NCBI RefSeq assembly: GCF_001704635.1
Contig: NZ_MAXF01000190.1
Location: 1-64,000 of the forward strand
Direction: 5' to 3'
Source: Streptomyces sparsogenes
Lineage (GTDB): Bacteria > Actinomycetota > Actinomycetes > Streptomycetales > Streptomycetaceae
DNA length: 64,000 nucleotides
Part shown: positions 45,465-53,212 of the stretch, one piece after another
Layout of the letters: each line of letters starts with the position of its first letter
Numbering within the stretch: the stretch's first letter is position 1
Position numbers and translations under genes: made by a program
Notes under the pieces: generated by a model
What the model was told of the DNA's origin: nothing
The model's input: the letters and a program-made list of their open reading frames with translations, nothing else
Databases searched by the model: none

Positions 45465-46124
45465 TCACCCGTCGGCTCGCCGGGCGCTGGTGAAGTGGCA
45501 CTCGACGTCCACCACCCCCTCCACCGCCCGGATGAGACGCGCGGCCACCGGAATCATCGCGGCGTTCGGGATCTGCCCGCCGAGCGTGACGACGCCCTCC
45601 TCCACCCGCACGTGTACGGCATGGCTCACCCCGGGGAAGAGGTAGGAGATCACCGTGCGGCGGACCTCCTCCTCGATGTCCTCGTCCGGCCGCAGGAAGA
45701 CCTTCAGGAGATCACCCCGGCTGACGATGCCCTGCAACATCCCCTCGCTGTCGACCACGGGAAGCCGTTTGACCCGCCGGACGGCCATGATCCGGGCCGC
45801 CTCCGCCAGGGTGGCGTCCGCGTGAACCGTGACCGCGGGGGCACTCATCAGCTCCTCCGCCGTCACCGCCCCCGCCTTCGCGAGGTCGGGGAGGCGCCGC
45901 AGCTGCTCCAATCGGTCCGGGTCGCTGTCCCGGAACTCCTCCTTGGGCAGCAGATCCGCCTCGGAGACCACCCCGACCACCCGGCCCTCGCCCTCCAGGA
46001 CCGGGATGGCGCTCACTCTCCACTGCCCGATGGTCCTGACCATTTCCTTGAACGACGCGTCACGGCCGACAGCGACCACCGTGCGCGTCATCACATCACT
46101 CACCTGGTGCGGAGTCTCGGACAC
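45465..46124 (-). CDS. CBS-pair and BON domain protein (second copy)
   Basis: A 219-residue paralogue of the protein at 43406-44065. CBS motifs are VSDVMTRTVVAVGRDASFKE and EELMSAPAVTVHADATLAEA, with RVKRLPVVDSEGMLQGIVSR; the C-terminal BON domain contains VEEGVVTLGGQIPNAAMIPV. The GTG start has a strong AGGAGG five nucleotides upstream. It follows a universal stress gene on the same strand after only 26 nt, so they form an operon. Its stop codon adjoins the stop of the convergent nitroreductase gene with no gap. A nucleotide-sensing role at the membrane is a guess from domain content. Confidence 0.88.
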   Translation of the reverse strand: MSETPHQVSDVMTRTVVAVGRDASFKEMVRTIGQWRVSAIPVLEGEGRVVGVVSEADLLPKEEFRDSDPDRLEQLRRLPDLAKAGAVTAEELMSAPAVTVHADATLAEAARIMAVRRVKRLPVVDSEGMLQGIVSRGDLLKVFLRPDEDIEEEVRRTVISYLFPGVSHAVHVRVEEGVVTLGGQIPNAAMIPVAARLIRAVEGVVDVECHFTSARRADG

Positions 46125-46150
46125 GGAAACCTCCTCATAGCCCGTCCGGT

Positions 46151-47038
46151 TCAGTCGACGTGGCCCGGCCGCGGAACGGTGAGCACCGGGCACCGCGCGT
46201 GGTGAAGCACGCCCTGGCTCACCGAGCCCAGCAGCATGCCGGCGAAACCACCGCGTCCCCGCGTCCCCACCACCAGACCGACCGCGTGGGCGGACGCCTC
46301 GGTCAGCACCTCCACCGGGTGGCCGCTGACGACCTCGTGGTGCAGCTCCACCTCCGGGTGGGTCGCGGTGCGGCCGGCGACCGTCTCGGAGAGCACACGA
46401 CGGCACTCCCCCAGCGCCGCGTGCTCGTCCAGGGTGCCGAGCAGCGGAGGGTGCCACACATAGACCGCCCGCAGGGCGGCACCGCACAGGGCGGCCTCCT
46501 CGAACGCGAAGTCGACCGCCGCGGCCGAGTGGGCGCTGCCGTCCACGCCGACCACCAGGTACGGCGGGCGCTGGGTGACGTGCTCCGGTTCCGGCACCAC
46601 GATGACCGGGCAGGGCGCGTGGGCGATGACCGGCAGCGCCACCGAGGCGGAAGTGAACAGTTCCTGCGCGGCGCTCAGATGCCACGAGCCCAGCACGACC
46701 GCCCCGGCGTCCGCCGCCTGTTCCCGCAGGACCCACGCCGGGTCTCCCTCCGCCAGCAGCGCGGACACCGCCACCCCGGGGCGCCGGGACTCGGCGAAGG
46801 CGACCGCCTCCCCGAGCACCCGCTCGCCCTCGGTGTGCAGCGCCTGGTTCCACTCCTCCCAGGACGGCCGCACCTCCCGCGACCGGTAGCCCCCGGTCGG
46901 GACACCCTGGGCGTGCACCAGCCGCAACGGCGACCCGCGCCGCGCCGCCTCGTCCACGGCCCAGGCGAGCGCCATCCGCTTGGTGGGGTCGGCGTCGACA
47001 CCCACCACGACCGGCCGGCGCCCTCGCGGACTCGTCAT
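46151..47038 (-). CDS. Two-domain universal stress protein
   Basis: A 295-residue tandem UspA protein. The first domain starts PVVVGVDADPTKRMALAWAV; the second, YLVVGVDGSAHSAAAVDFAF, retains the full ATP-binding ending GTRGRGGFAGMLLGSVSQGV, so at least this half should bind nucleotide. The ATG follows GGGAGG by five nucleotides; upstream in-frame codons look non-coding. It is the first gene of a two-gene unit with the second CBS-BON protein and diverges from the formate dehydrogenase genes across 169 nt. Confidence 0.9.
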   Translation of the reverse strand: MTSPRGRRPVVVGVDADPTKRMALAWAVDEAARRGSPLRLVHAQGVPTGGYRSREVRPSWEEWNQALHTEGERVLGEAVAFAESRRPGVAVSALLAEGDPAWVLREQAADAGAVVLGSWHLSAAQELFTSASVALPVIAHAPCPVIVVPEPEHVTQRPPYLVVGVDGSAHSAAAVDFAFEEAALCGAALRAVYVWHPPLLGTLDEHAALGECRRVLSETVAGRTATHPEVELHHEVVSGHPVEVLTEASAHAVGLVVGTRGRGGFAGMLLGSVSQGVLHHARCPVLTVPRPGHVD

Positions 47039-47207
47039 CGCGGCCTCCCGGGATCCGCCCCGCCCCGTGCGTCTCGCACCTCTCCAGCCTGACCCCGTCC
47101 GCCACCGGTCACCATCCGGCGGCGCCGCCGCCTCGCCCGGCGACGGGCCGCCCGGCAGCGCCCGTGCCCGAATTGCACCATGACGCGGATGCTTCCACGA
47201 TGAGGTC

Positions 47208-48893
47208 ATGGTCCCCGCGGGTCCTGCGGACCGTTTCGACGCGTTCCGGGCCCTGGCCGACCGGCGCGGGCGCCCGGGACACAGGCTGATCGAGTCGCTG
47301 GCCGAGGCCAGGGCGGGCACGGCGGACGGCCCCGAGGTCTGGGCCCCGGCGGTCGCCGCCGGTTTCGGTCTGCCCGCCGCCGCCGCGCTCGGACCGGCCG
47401 GATACTACGCGGACCTCGCCGCCCCGCACGGCCGCCGTCACGTCCGGGTCTGCGCGGGGACCGCGTGCTTCGCCGCCCGGGCCGGACGGCATCTCACCGA
47501 GGTGGCGGACGAGCTGGGCGTACCGGTGGGCGCGGCCTCACCGGACGGCGGGACATCGGTGCAGGCGGTCCGCTGTCTGGGGTACTGCTACGCGGGTCCC
47601 GCCGCGCTCGACGGCCGGACGCCCTGCACGGGCCCGGCCCCGGCCGCTCAGCTCGCGGGGCGGGAGTCCCCTCGGGCGCCGGAGATCCCGGCGGCCGACG
47701 ACACCGGCGACCCCGTGCTGCTGGGAGGCGTGGTGGCGGGTGAGCCCCCCTGGCAGGTGTGGCCGCGGACGGTGGCGGCGGGCGCCCCCGACGAGGTCCG
47801 GCGGGAGGTGGCCGCCTCCGGGCTGCGGGGCCGGGGCGGCGCGGGGTTCGGGGTGGCCGCGAAGTGGGCGGCGGCGGGCCGGGCGCCCGGCACCGTGGTG
47901 GTGGCCAACGGCGACGAGGGGGACCCCGGCTCCTACGCCGACCGGCTGCTGATGGAGGGGGCTCCGGAGCGGGTACTGGAGGGTCTGGCGCTGGCCTGCT
48001 TCGCGTGCGGTGCGCGCCGGGGCGTGGTGCTGGTGCGCTCGGAGTATCCGCGTGCGCTCACCCGCGTGCGGGAGGCCGTGGGGCGGGCCTACGCCGACGG
48101 GCACTTCGGCTCGGCCGTTCACGGCACGACGACCGCTCTGGACATCGATGTGGCCGAGGGGGCCGGCTCGTACGTCGCCGGTGAGGAGACCGCTCTGATC
48201 GCGAGCCTGGAGGGGGACCGGGGCTGCGCCCGGCCGCGCCCGCCCTACCCGACCCGGCGCGGGCTGTGGGACGCGCCGACGGTCGTGAACAACGTCGAGA
48301 CCCTGGCGGCCGTCCCGTGGATCGTGTCCCGGGGCGGTGAGGCGTACGCCCGGCGCGGGGTTCCGGGCGAGACCGGGACGAAGCTGGTCTGCCTGTCGGA
48401 GCGGTTCGCCCGGCCGGGGGCGTACGAGGTGGAGCTGGGCACCCCGCTGCCGCGGATCGTCGACGAGCTGGGCGGCGGGCTGCGGGACGGAGGTGAGCTG
48501 ACCGCTCTCCAGGTCGGCGGGCCGCTGGGCGGCTTCCTCGCCCCCGACGCGCTGGACACGCCCTTGACCACCGCCGACCTCGCGTCCCGGGGCGCCGCTC
48601 TCGGCCACGCCGGACTGGTCGCCTTCGACCAGCGGGTGCCCCCGGAAGAGGTGCTGCGGCACATCTGGGGGTTCGCCGCGGCCGAGAGCTGCGGCGCCTG
48701 CTCACCCTGCCGGGTCGGCTCCCGCCGCGGGCTGGAGCTGGCGGCCACCGGGGTCCCGCCCGGGGCGGAGTGGGAACGGCTCGCGCGGGTTCTGGCCGAG
48801 GCGAGCCTGTGCGCCTTCGGACGACGGATCCCGCCCGCCGTGCACAGTCTCGCCCGCGCCTACGGGGACCGGCTGCCGGGGTGGGCCGCATGA
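47208..48893 (+). CDS. fdhB: Formate dehydrogenase NADH/FMN subunit (NuoE-NuoF fusion type)
   Basis: A 561-residue diaphorase subunit. The N-terminal thioredoxin-like domain binds a [2Fe-2S] cluster through Cys82, Cys87, Cys123 and Cys127 (CAGTAC and CLGYC). The NuoF part has the FMN loop GLRGRGGAGFGVAAKW, the NADH-site NGDEGDPGSYADR and the [4Fe-4S] ligands Cys495, Cys498, Cys501 and Cys535 (SCGACSPC and SLCAFG). This arrangement is that of FdsB/HoxF-type subunits, passing electrons from the catalytic subunit to NAD. A weak ribosome-binding site precedes the ATG. Overlap with the next gene (ATGA) indicates a two-subunit complex; no separate FdsG, FdsC or FdsD gene is seen. Confidence 0.9.
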   Translation: MVPAGPADRFDAFRALADRRGRPGHRLIESLAEARAGTADGPEVWAPAVAAGFGLPAAAALGPAGYYADLAAPHGRRHVRVCAGTACFAARAGRHLTEVADELGVPVGAASPDGGTSVQAVRCLGYCYAGPAALDGRTPCTGPAPAAQLAGRESPRAPEIPAADDTGDPVLLGGVVAGEPPWQVWPRTVAAGAPDEVRREVAASGLRGRGGAGFGVAAKWAAAGRAPGTVVVANGDEGDPGSYADRLLMEGAPERVLEGLALACFACGARRGVVLVRSEYPRALTRVREAVGRAYADGHFGSAVHGTTTALDIDVAEGAGSYVAGEETALIASLEGDRGCARPRPPYPTRRGLWDAPTVVNNVETLAAVPWIVSRGGEAYARRGVPGETGTKLVCLSERFARPGAYEVELGTPLPRIVDELGGGLRDGGELTALQVGGPLGGFLAPDALDTPLTTADLASRGAALGHAGLVAFDQRVPPEEVLRHIWGFAAAESCGACSPCRVGSRRGLELAATGVPPGAEWERLARVLAEASLCAFGRRIPPAVHSLARAYGDRLPGWAA

Positions 48894-51613
48894 CCGGCCC
48901 CGAGACGGTGGTCGAGGTCGACGGCACGGTCGTCGCCGTCCCCGAGGGGGCCTCCTTGCTGGCGGCGGTGCGGGCGGCCGGGATCGAGCTGCCCTCGCTC
49001 TGCTCCGACGACCGGCTCTCCCCCGCGGGCTCCTGCCGTACGTGTCTGGTGCGGGCCGACGGGCGCGTAGCGGCGGCCTGTGTCACCCCGGCCGCGCCCG
49101 GCGCCCGCGTCGAAACCGCCACCGACGACCTCCGGCGGCTCCGGCGGGACGCGGTGGAAGTCATCGTCTCCGCCCTGCCCTCCCGTGCCCTCGCGACCGG
49201 CAACCCCAGCGAACTGGCGCGGGTGTGCCGGTCGCTGGACATCGGCCCGGAGGCGGCCCGGGGCGCGGGGGGTCGGGGCGGGGACGACTCCCATCCGTAC
49301 GTCCACCTGGACCGGGACCTGTGCATCGCCTGCGGCCGGTGCGTCCGCATGTGCGCCGAGGTACAGGGCACCTTCGCCCTCACCCTGGTCGGCCGGGGCG
49401 CCGACACCCAGGTCGCCCCCGGTACCGGCGGGCCCTGGGCCGAGTCGGACTGCGTGGCCTGCGGCGGCTGCGTCGACACCTGCCCCACCGGCGCGATCGC
49501 CGAGCCGGGGCCGGGCCGCGGGCTCACCTCCGCGCACCGGCCGAGCGCCACCCGTACGACCTGCGGGTACTGCGGTGTCGGCTGCGCGCTGGACGTCGTC
49601 ACCCGCGACGGCGAGGTCACCGCGGTGCTGCCCGCCCGGGACGGCCCCGTCAACCAGGGGCACGCGTGCGTGAAGGGCCGCTTCGCCCACGGCTACCTCA
49701 CCTCCCCCGAACGGCTGACCCGGCCCCTGCTGCGGCGCGACGGCCGCCTGGAACCGGCGAGTTGGGACCAAGCGATCGGGGAGGTCGCCCGCGGGCTGCG
49801 GGCGGCCGTCGCCGCCGGGGGCCCGGACGCCGTGGCGGCGATCTCCTCGGCCCGCGCCACCAACGAGGAGAACTACCTCGTCCAGAAGTTCATGCGGGTC
49901 GTGGTCGGCACGAACAACGTCGACAACTGCTCCCGGCTGTGCCACTCCCCGTCCGCCGCCGGCCTGACCGCCTCCTTCGGCCTCTCCGGCGGCACCGACA
50001 CCTTCGACGACGTCGAGCGCTCCGACTGCCTGCTGGTGGTCGGGGCCAACCCCGTCGAAGCCCACCCGGTGGTCGGAGCGCGACTGCTGCGGCGTGCGCT
50101 GCGCGGGGCCAGGCTGGTCGTCGCCGACCCCCGCGCCGTCGGCCTCGCCCGCCACGCCGACGTGCATCTGCGCCCCCGCCCCGGCACCAACGTCGCCCTC
50201 TTCCACGGGCTCGCCCACGTCCTGCTCGCCGAGGACCTCGCCGACGAGGAGTTCCTGCGCGAGCGGGCCACCGGCCTGCCGGAACTCGCCGCACTGCTGG
50301 ACGACTACCCGCCCGACCGGGTCGCGGACATCACCGGGGTGCCCGCCACCGACCTGGTGGCCGCCGCCCGGCTGTACGGCCGCGCCCGCCGGCCCGCCCT
50401 CGTCTACGGCCTCGGCGTCACCGAGCACCTGCACGGCACGGACGGGGTGCGGTCCCTGGCCAACCTGGCGATCCTGCGCGGCGCCGTGGGCACCGACCGC
50501 GGGCACGGGGTCATGCCGCTGCGCGGCCAGAACAACGTCCAGGGCGCCTCGGACATGGGCGCGCTGCCCGACGTCCTGCCCGGCTACGGCAGGGTGACCG
50601 ACCCCGCCGTACGGTCCAGGGCCGAGGCGGTATGGGGGGTACCGGTCCCGGAGCGGCCCGGACTGCGGATCCCCGGCATGTTCGCCGCCGCGCGGGCGGG
50701 GGAGCTGCGGGCGCTGTGGGTCATCGGCGAGGACGTCTGCGCCACCGACCCCGACGCCAACCAGGTGACCCGCGCCCTGGACACCTGCCCGCTCGTCGTC
50801 TGCGACGAACTGTTCCTCTCCGAGACCGCCCGCCACGCCGACATCGTGCTGCCGGCGGCGTCCTGGCTGGAGAAGGACGGCACCTTCGTCAACTTCGACC
50901 GGCGGTTCCAGCGGGTCAGGCCCGCCGTGCCCCCGCCGGGCGGGGCACGCGCCGACTTCGCCATCGTGCACGCCGTCGCGTCGGCCATGGGCACCGACCT
51001 CGGATGCCCGACGCCGGCCGGGGCGCTGGCCGAGTGCGGACGGGTCGCGCCCGTCTTCGCGGGCCTGACGCACGGCCGGCTGGACCGCGAGGGTGCCGTC
51101 CCCTGGCCCTGCCCGGACCCCGGCCGCCCCGGGGAGGCCAAGCTGTACGAGGAGCGGTTCGCCACGGCCGACGGACGGGCACACCTCGCCGCACCCCCCT
51201 ATCTGCCACCGGGTGAACAGCCCGACGACGACTATCCGCTGCTCCTGGTCACCGGGCGGCGCTGGGCCCACTACAACTCCGGGAGCATGACCCGCCGAGG
51301 CGGCAACCTCACGCTCGATCCGGTCGACTTCCTCGACCTCCACCCCGGCGACGCCCTCCGGTACGCCGTGGACGACGGCGCGCCGGTCACCGTGGAGAGC
51401 CGGCACGGCCGGGCCCGGCTCATCGCCCGGATCAGCGAACAGACGGCCCCCGGCCAGGTGTTCTGCGCCATCCACTTCCCCGGGAGCGGAGTGAACCGCC
51501 TCACCTCGCACCACGCGGACACCGTCACCTCCTGCCCCGAGTACAAGGTCACGGCGGTGCGCGTGTCCGGTCAGCCGCGCCGCGGCACGACGGCGACCGG
51601 GCAGTGGGAGTGA
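48890..51613 (+). CDS. fdhA: Formate dehydrogenase catalytic subunit (molybdopterin, Cys type)
   Basis: A 907-residue molybdenum or tungsten bis-MGD enzyme oxidising formate. In order: a plant-type [2Fe-2S] domain (Cys38, 49, 52, 64), two ferredoxin-like [4Fe-4S] motifs (CIACGRCVRMC and CVACGGCVDTC), the catalytic-domain [4Fe-4S] site (Cys225, 228, 232, 260) and the MGD domains. The metal ligand is predicted as Cys351 in RLCHSPS, so selenocysteine is not needed. The HxxxCxxC cluster motif usual after the first domain is missing (residues 90-113 have no His and a single Cys). Its 3' end overlaps a convergent stress gene by 43 nt. Formate as substrate is inferred from family resemblance. Confidence 0.9.
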   Translation: MTGPETVVEVDGTVVAVPEGASLLAAVRAAGIELPSLCSDDRLSPAGSCRTCLVRADGRVAAACVTPAAPGARVETATDDLRRLRRDAVEVIVSALPSRALATGNPSELARVCRSLDIGPEAARGAGGRGGDDSHPYVHLDRDLCIACGRCVRMCAEVQGTFALTLVGRGADTQVAPGTGGPWAESDCVACGGCVDTCPTGAIAEPGPGRGLTSAHRPSATRTTCGYCGVGCALDVVTRDGEVTAVLPARDGPVNQGHACVKGRFAHGYLTSPERLTRPLLRRDGRLEPASWDQAIGEVARGLRAAVAAGGPDAVAAISSARATNEENYLVQKFMRVVVGTNNVDNCSRLCHSPSAAGLTASFGLSGGTDTFDDVERSDCLLVVGANPVEAHPVVGARLLRRALRGARLVVADPRAVGLARHADVHLRPRPGTNVALFHGLAHVLLAEDLADEEFLRERATGLPELAALLDDYPPDRVADITGVPATDLVAAARLYGRARRPALVYGLGVTEHLHGTDGVRSLANLAILRGAVGTDRGHGVMPLRGQNNVQGASDMGALPDVLPGYGRVTDPAVRSRAEAVWGVPVPERPGLRIPGMFAAARAGELRALWVIGEDVCATDPDANQVTRALDTCPLVVCDELFLSETARHADIVLPAASWLEKDGTFVNFDRRFQRVRPAVPPPGGARADFAIVHAVASAMGTDLGCPTPAGALAECGRVAPVFAGLTHGRLDREGAVPWPCPDPGRPGEAKLYEERFATADGRAHLAAPPYLPPGEQPDDDYPLLLVTGRRWAHYNSGSMTRRGGNLTLDPVDFLDLHPGDALRYAVDDGAPVTVESRHGRARLIARISEQTAPGQVFCAIHFPGSGVNRLTSHHADTVTSCPEYKVTAVRVSGQPRRGTTATGQWE

Positions 51614-52446
51614 TGCAGCAAGGCGTGGGCGACCCTGCCGAGCTGCAGACCGAAGCGGCCCTGCCGCCGCGGGGCGCCGACGACCAGCAGGTCGGCATCC
51701 GCCGACATCTCCACCAGGACCTTGTGTGCCGGGCCTTCGACCGGCACACGACGTACCTCGACCCGGGGGTGGTCCCGTACCGCCTCGCGCAGCACGTCGG
51801 TGAGCTCGGCGGACGCCTGTTCCGCGTGCACCCGGGCGGCATCGTCCGCGAGCAGAGGGTGGTCCGCGTGTTCATGCGCCGCGCAGCGCCAAGCGCGCAC
51901 GGCCTCGAGGGCACAGCCGCGCGCCTCGGCCTCGCGCAGGGCGAACCCCGCGGCGCCCGAGCCCTCGGCCGGGTCGCCCACCCCGACCACCACCCGCCCG
52001 AAGGCTCCCCGCCGGTTCCGCTCCGGGCCACGGACCACGATGACGGGGCACTCGGCACGCCCGGCCACCGCGAGGCCGACCGAGCCCAGCAGCCGCCCGG
52101 TGAGCTCCCCGCGGCCGCGGGAGCCGGTGATCAGGGCACTCGCCTCCTGGCCCGCGCGCAGCAGCGCGGAGACGGCGTCCTCGGGCAGCACCTCGCCGGA
52201 CACCTTCACCCCCGGGTCGCGGAGCCGGGCCCGCTCCGCGCCTGAGGCGATGATGTGCTCGGCCATGATCTCGTCGGCGGGACGATCGGTGCCGAAGGAC
52301 GGGCGCCCTCCCTCGTAGCGCTCCCACAGGGAGCCGTAGACGAGCCGCAGCGGCACCCCGTGCCGTGCCGCCTCGTCCACCGCCCAGTCCACCGCGTCCA
52401 GGCTGGAATCCGACCCGTCGACGCCCACGACCATCGGGGTTTCCAT
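51571..52446 (-). CDS. Two-domain universal stress protein (paralogue of the 33.5-kb copy)
   Basis: A 291-residue tandem UspA protein very close to the protein encoded at 33506-34387, sharing VDWAVDEAARHG, an NRxGAFGRVV stretch, VxGPAHxVL and LQLGRVxHAxLHHxxCPVAVVP. The first domain starts VVGVDGSDSSLDAVDWAV; TGSRGRGELTGRLLGSVGLA carries the nucleotide-binding ending. The leader (AGGAAGGCGGTGGG before ATG) is also shared with that gene. Its 3' end overlaps fdhA. It follows kdpC on the same strand after 88 nt and could be read from the kdp transcript or from its own promoter. Confidence 0.9.
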   Translation of the reverse strand: METPMVVGVDGSDSSLDAVDWAVDEAARHGVPLRLVYGSLWERYEGGRPSFGTDRPADEIMAEHIIASGAERARLRDPGVKVSGEVLPEDAVSALLRAGQEASALITGSRGRGELTGRLLGSVGLAVAGRAECPVIVVRGPERNRRGAFGRVVVGVGDPAEGSGAAGFALREAEARGCALEAVRAWRCAAHEHADHPLLADDAARVHAEQASAELTDVLREAVRDHPRVEVRRVPVEGPAHKVLVEMSADADLLVVGAPRRQGRFGLQLGRVAHALLHHSHCPVAVVPRRG

Positions 52447-52534
52447 CGGTCCCACCGCCTTCCTCGCCGACCGCTGAGAGCGCCCCTGTAATACCGTCGC
52501 ACCGCTCGGGGCCCCTCGCGACACGCGCACCGCG

Positions 52535-53212
52535 TCAGCTCTTCGCCAGCAGCTCCTTGAGGGCGATGTTCAGCTTCAGGACGTTGACCCGGGGCTCGCC
52601 GATGAAGCCGAGTGTGCGGCCCTGGGTGTGCTCCTCGACCAGCTTCCGCACCCGGGAGACGGGCAGGCCGTTCTTCTGGGCGACACGGTGGACCTGGAGA
52701 TCGGCGTAGTCGCGGGAGATGTCCGGGTCCAGGCCCGAGCCGGAGGAGGTCACCGCGTCGGCCGGGACGTCGGAGGGGCGGACCGGGTGGCCGGGCACCG
52801 AGTTGTCCTTGATGACGGCGGCTTTGGCGGCCTTCACCCACTGGACGAGCTCGGCGTTGTCCGCGGCGCGGTTGGTGGCGCCGGAGACGAGGAGGTGGTA
52901 CCGGGTGTTGGCGGTGTTGCCGCCGAGTCCGTTCCGCGGGCGGCCCTGGAACCACTTCAGGTCCGGCTCGGGGGTCTTCTGGCCCTTCTTCAGCGGCAGG
53001 TCGTAGGCCTGGCCGATCCGGGACGAGCCGACGACCTTCCCGTCCGACCTGATCTCGGAGCCGTTCGCCTTGTCGTGGAACAGCCCTTGGGCGACGCCGG
53101 TGACGACCAGCGGGTAGAGGACGCCCGTCACCAGGGTCAGCACGAGGAGGGCGCGCAGGCCCGCGCCCAGCAGCCGGGCGGTGTTCGTCAGGGAGTTGGT
53201 CATGTCCTTCAT
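52535..53212 (-). CDS. kdpC: Potassium-transporting ATPase subunit C
   Basis: A 225-residue KdpC, the single-helix accessory subunit that raises ATP affinity of the Kdp pump. The N-terminal helix (LLGAGLRALLVLTLVTGVLYPLV shortened here) is followed by an extracytoplasmic domain with GQAYDLPLKK, WFQGRPR, VTSSGSGLDPDIS and GEPRVNVLKLNIAL, all family hallmarks. The ATG at 53212 overlaps the KdpB stop (ATGA); one three codons later, with AAGGA nearby, is possible. It is the last gene of the kdp operon. Confidence 0.94.
   Translation of the reverse strand: MKDMTNSLTNTARLLGAGLRALLVLTLVTGVLYPLVVTGVAQGLFHDKANGSEIRSDGKVVGSSRIGQAYDLPLKKGQKTPEPDLKWFQGRPRNGLGGNTANTRYHLLVSGATNRAADNAELVQWVKAAKAAVIKDNSVPGHPVRPSDVPADAVTSSGSGLDPDISRDYADLQVHRVAQKNGLPVSRVRKLVEEHTQGRTLGFIGEPRVNVLKLNIALKELLAKS

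Noticed and set aside
48890..51613. Selenocysteine-type formate dehydrogenase
   Set aside because: No in-frame TGA at the metal-ligand position; a normal cysteine codon (Cys351) is present.
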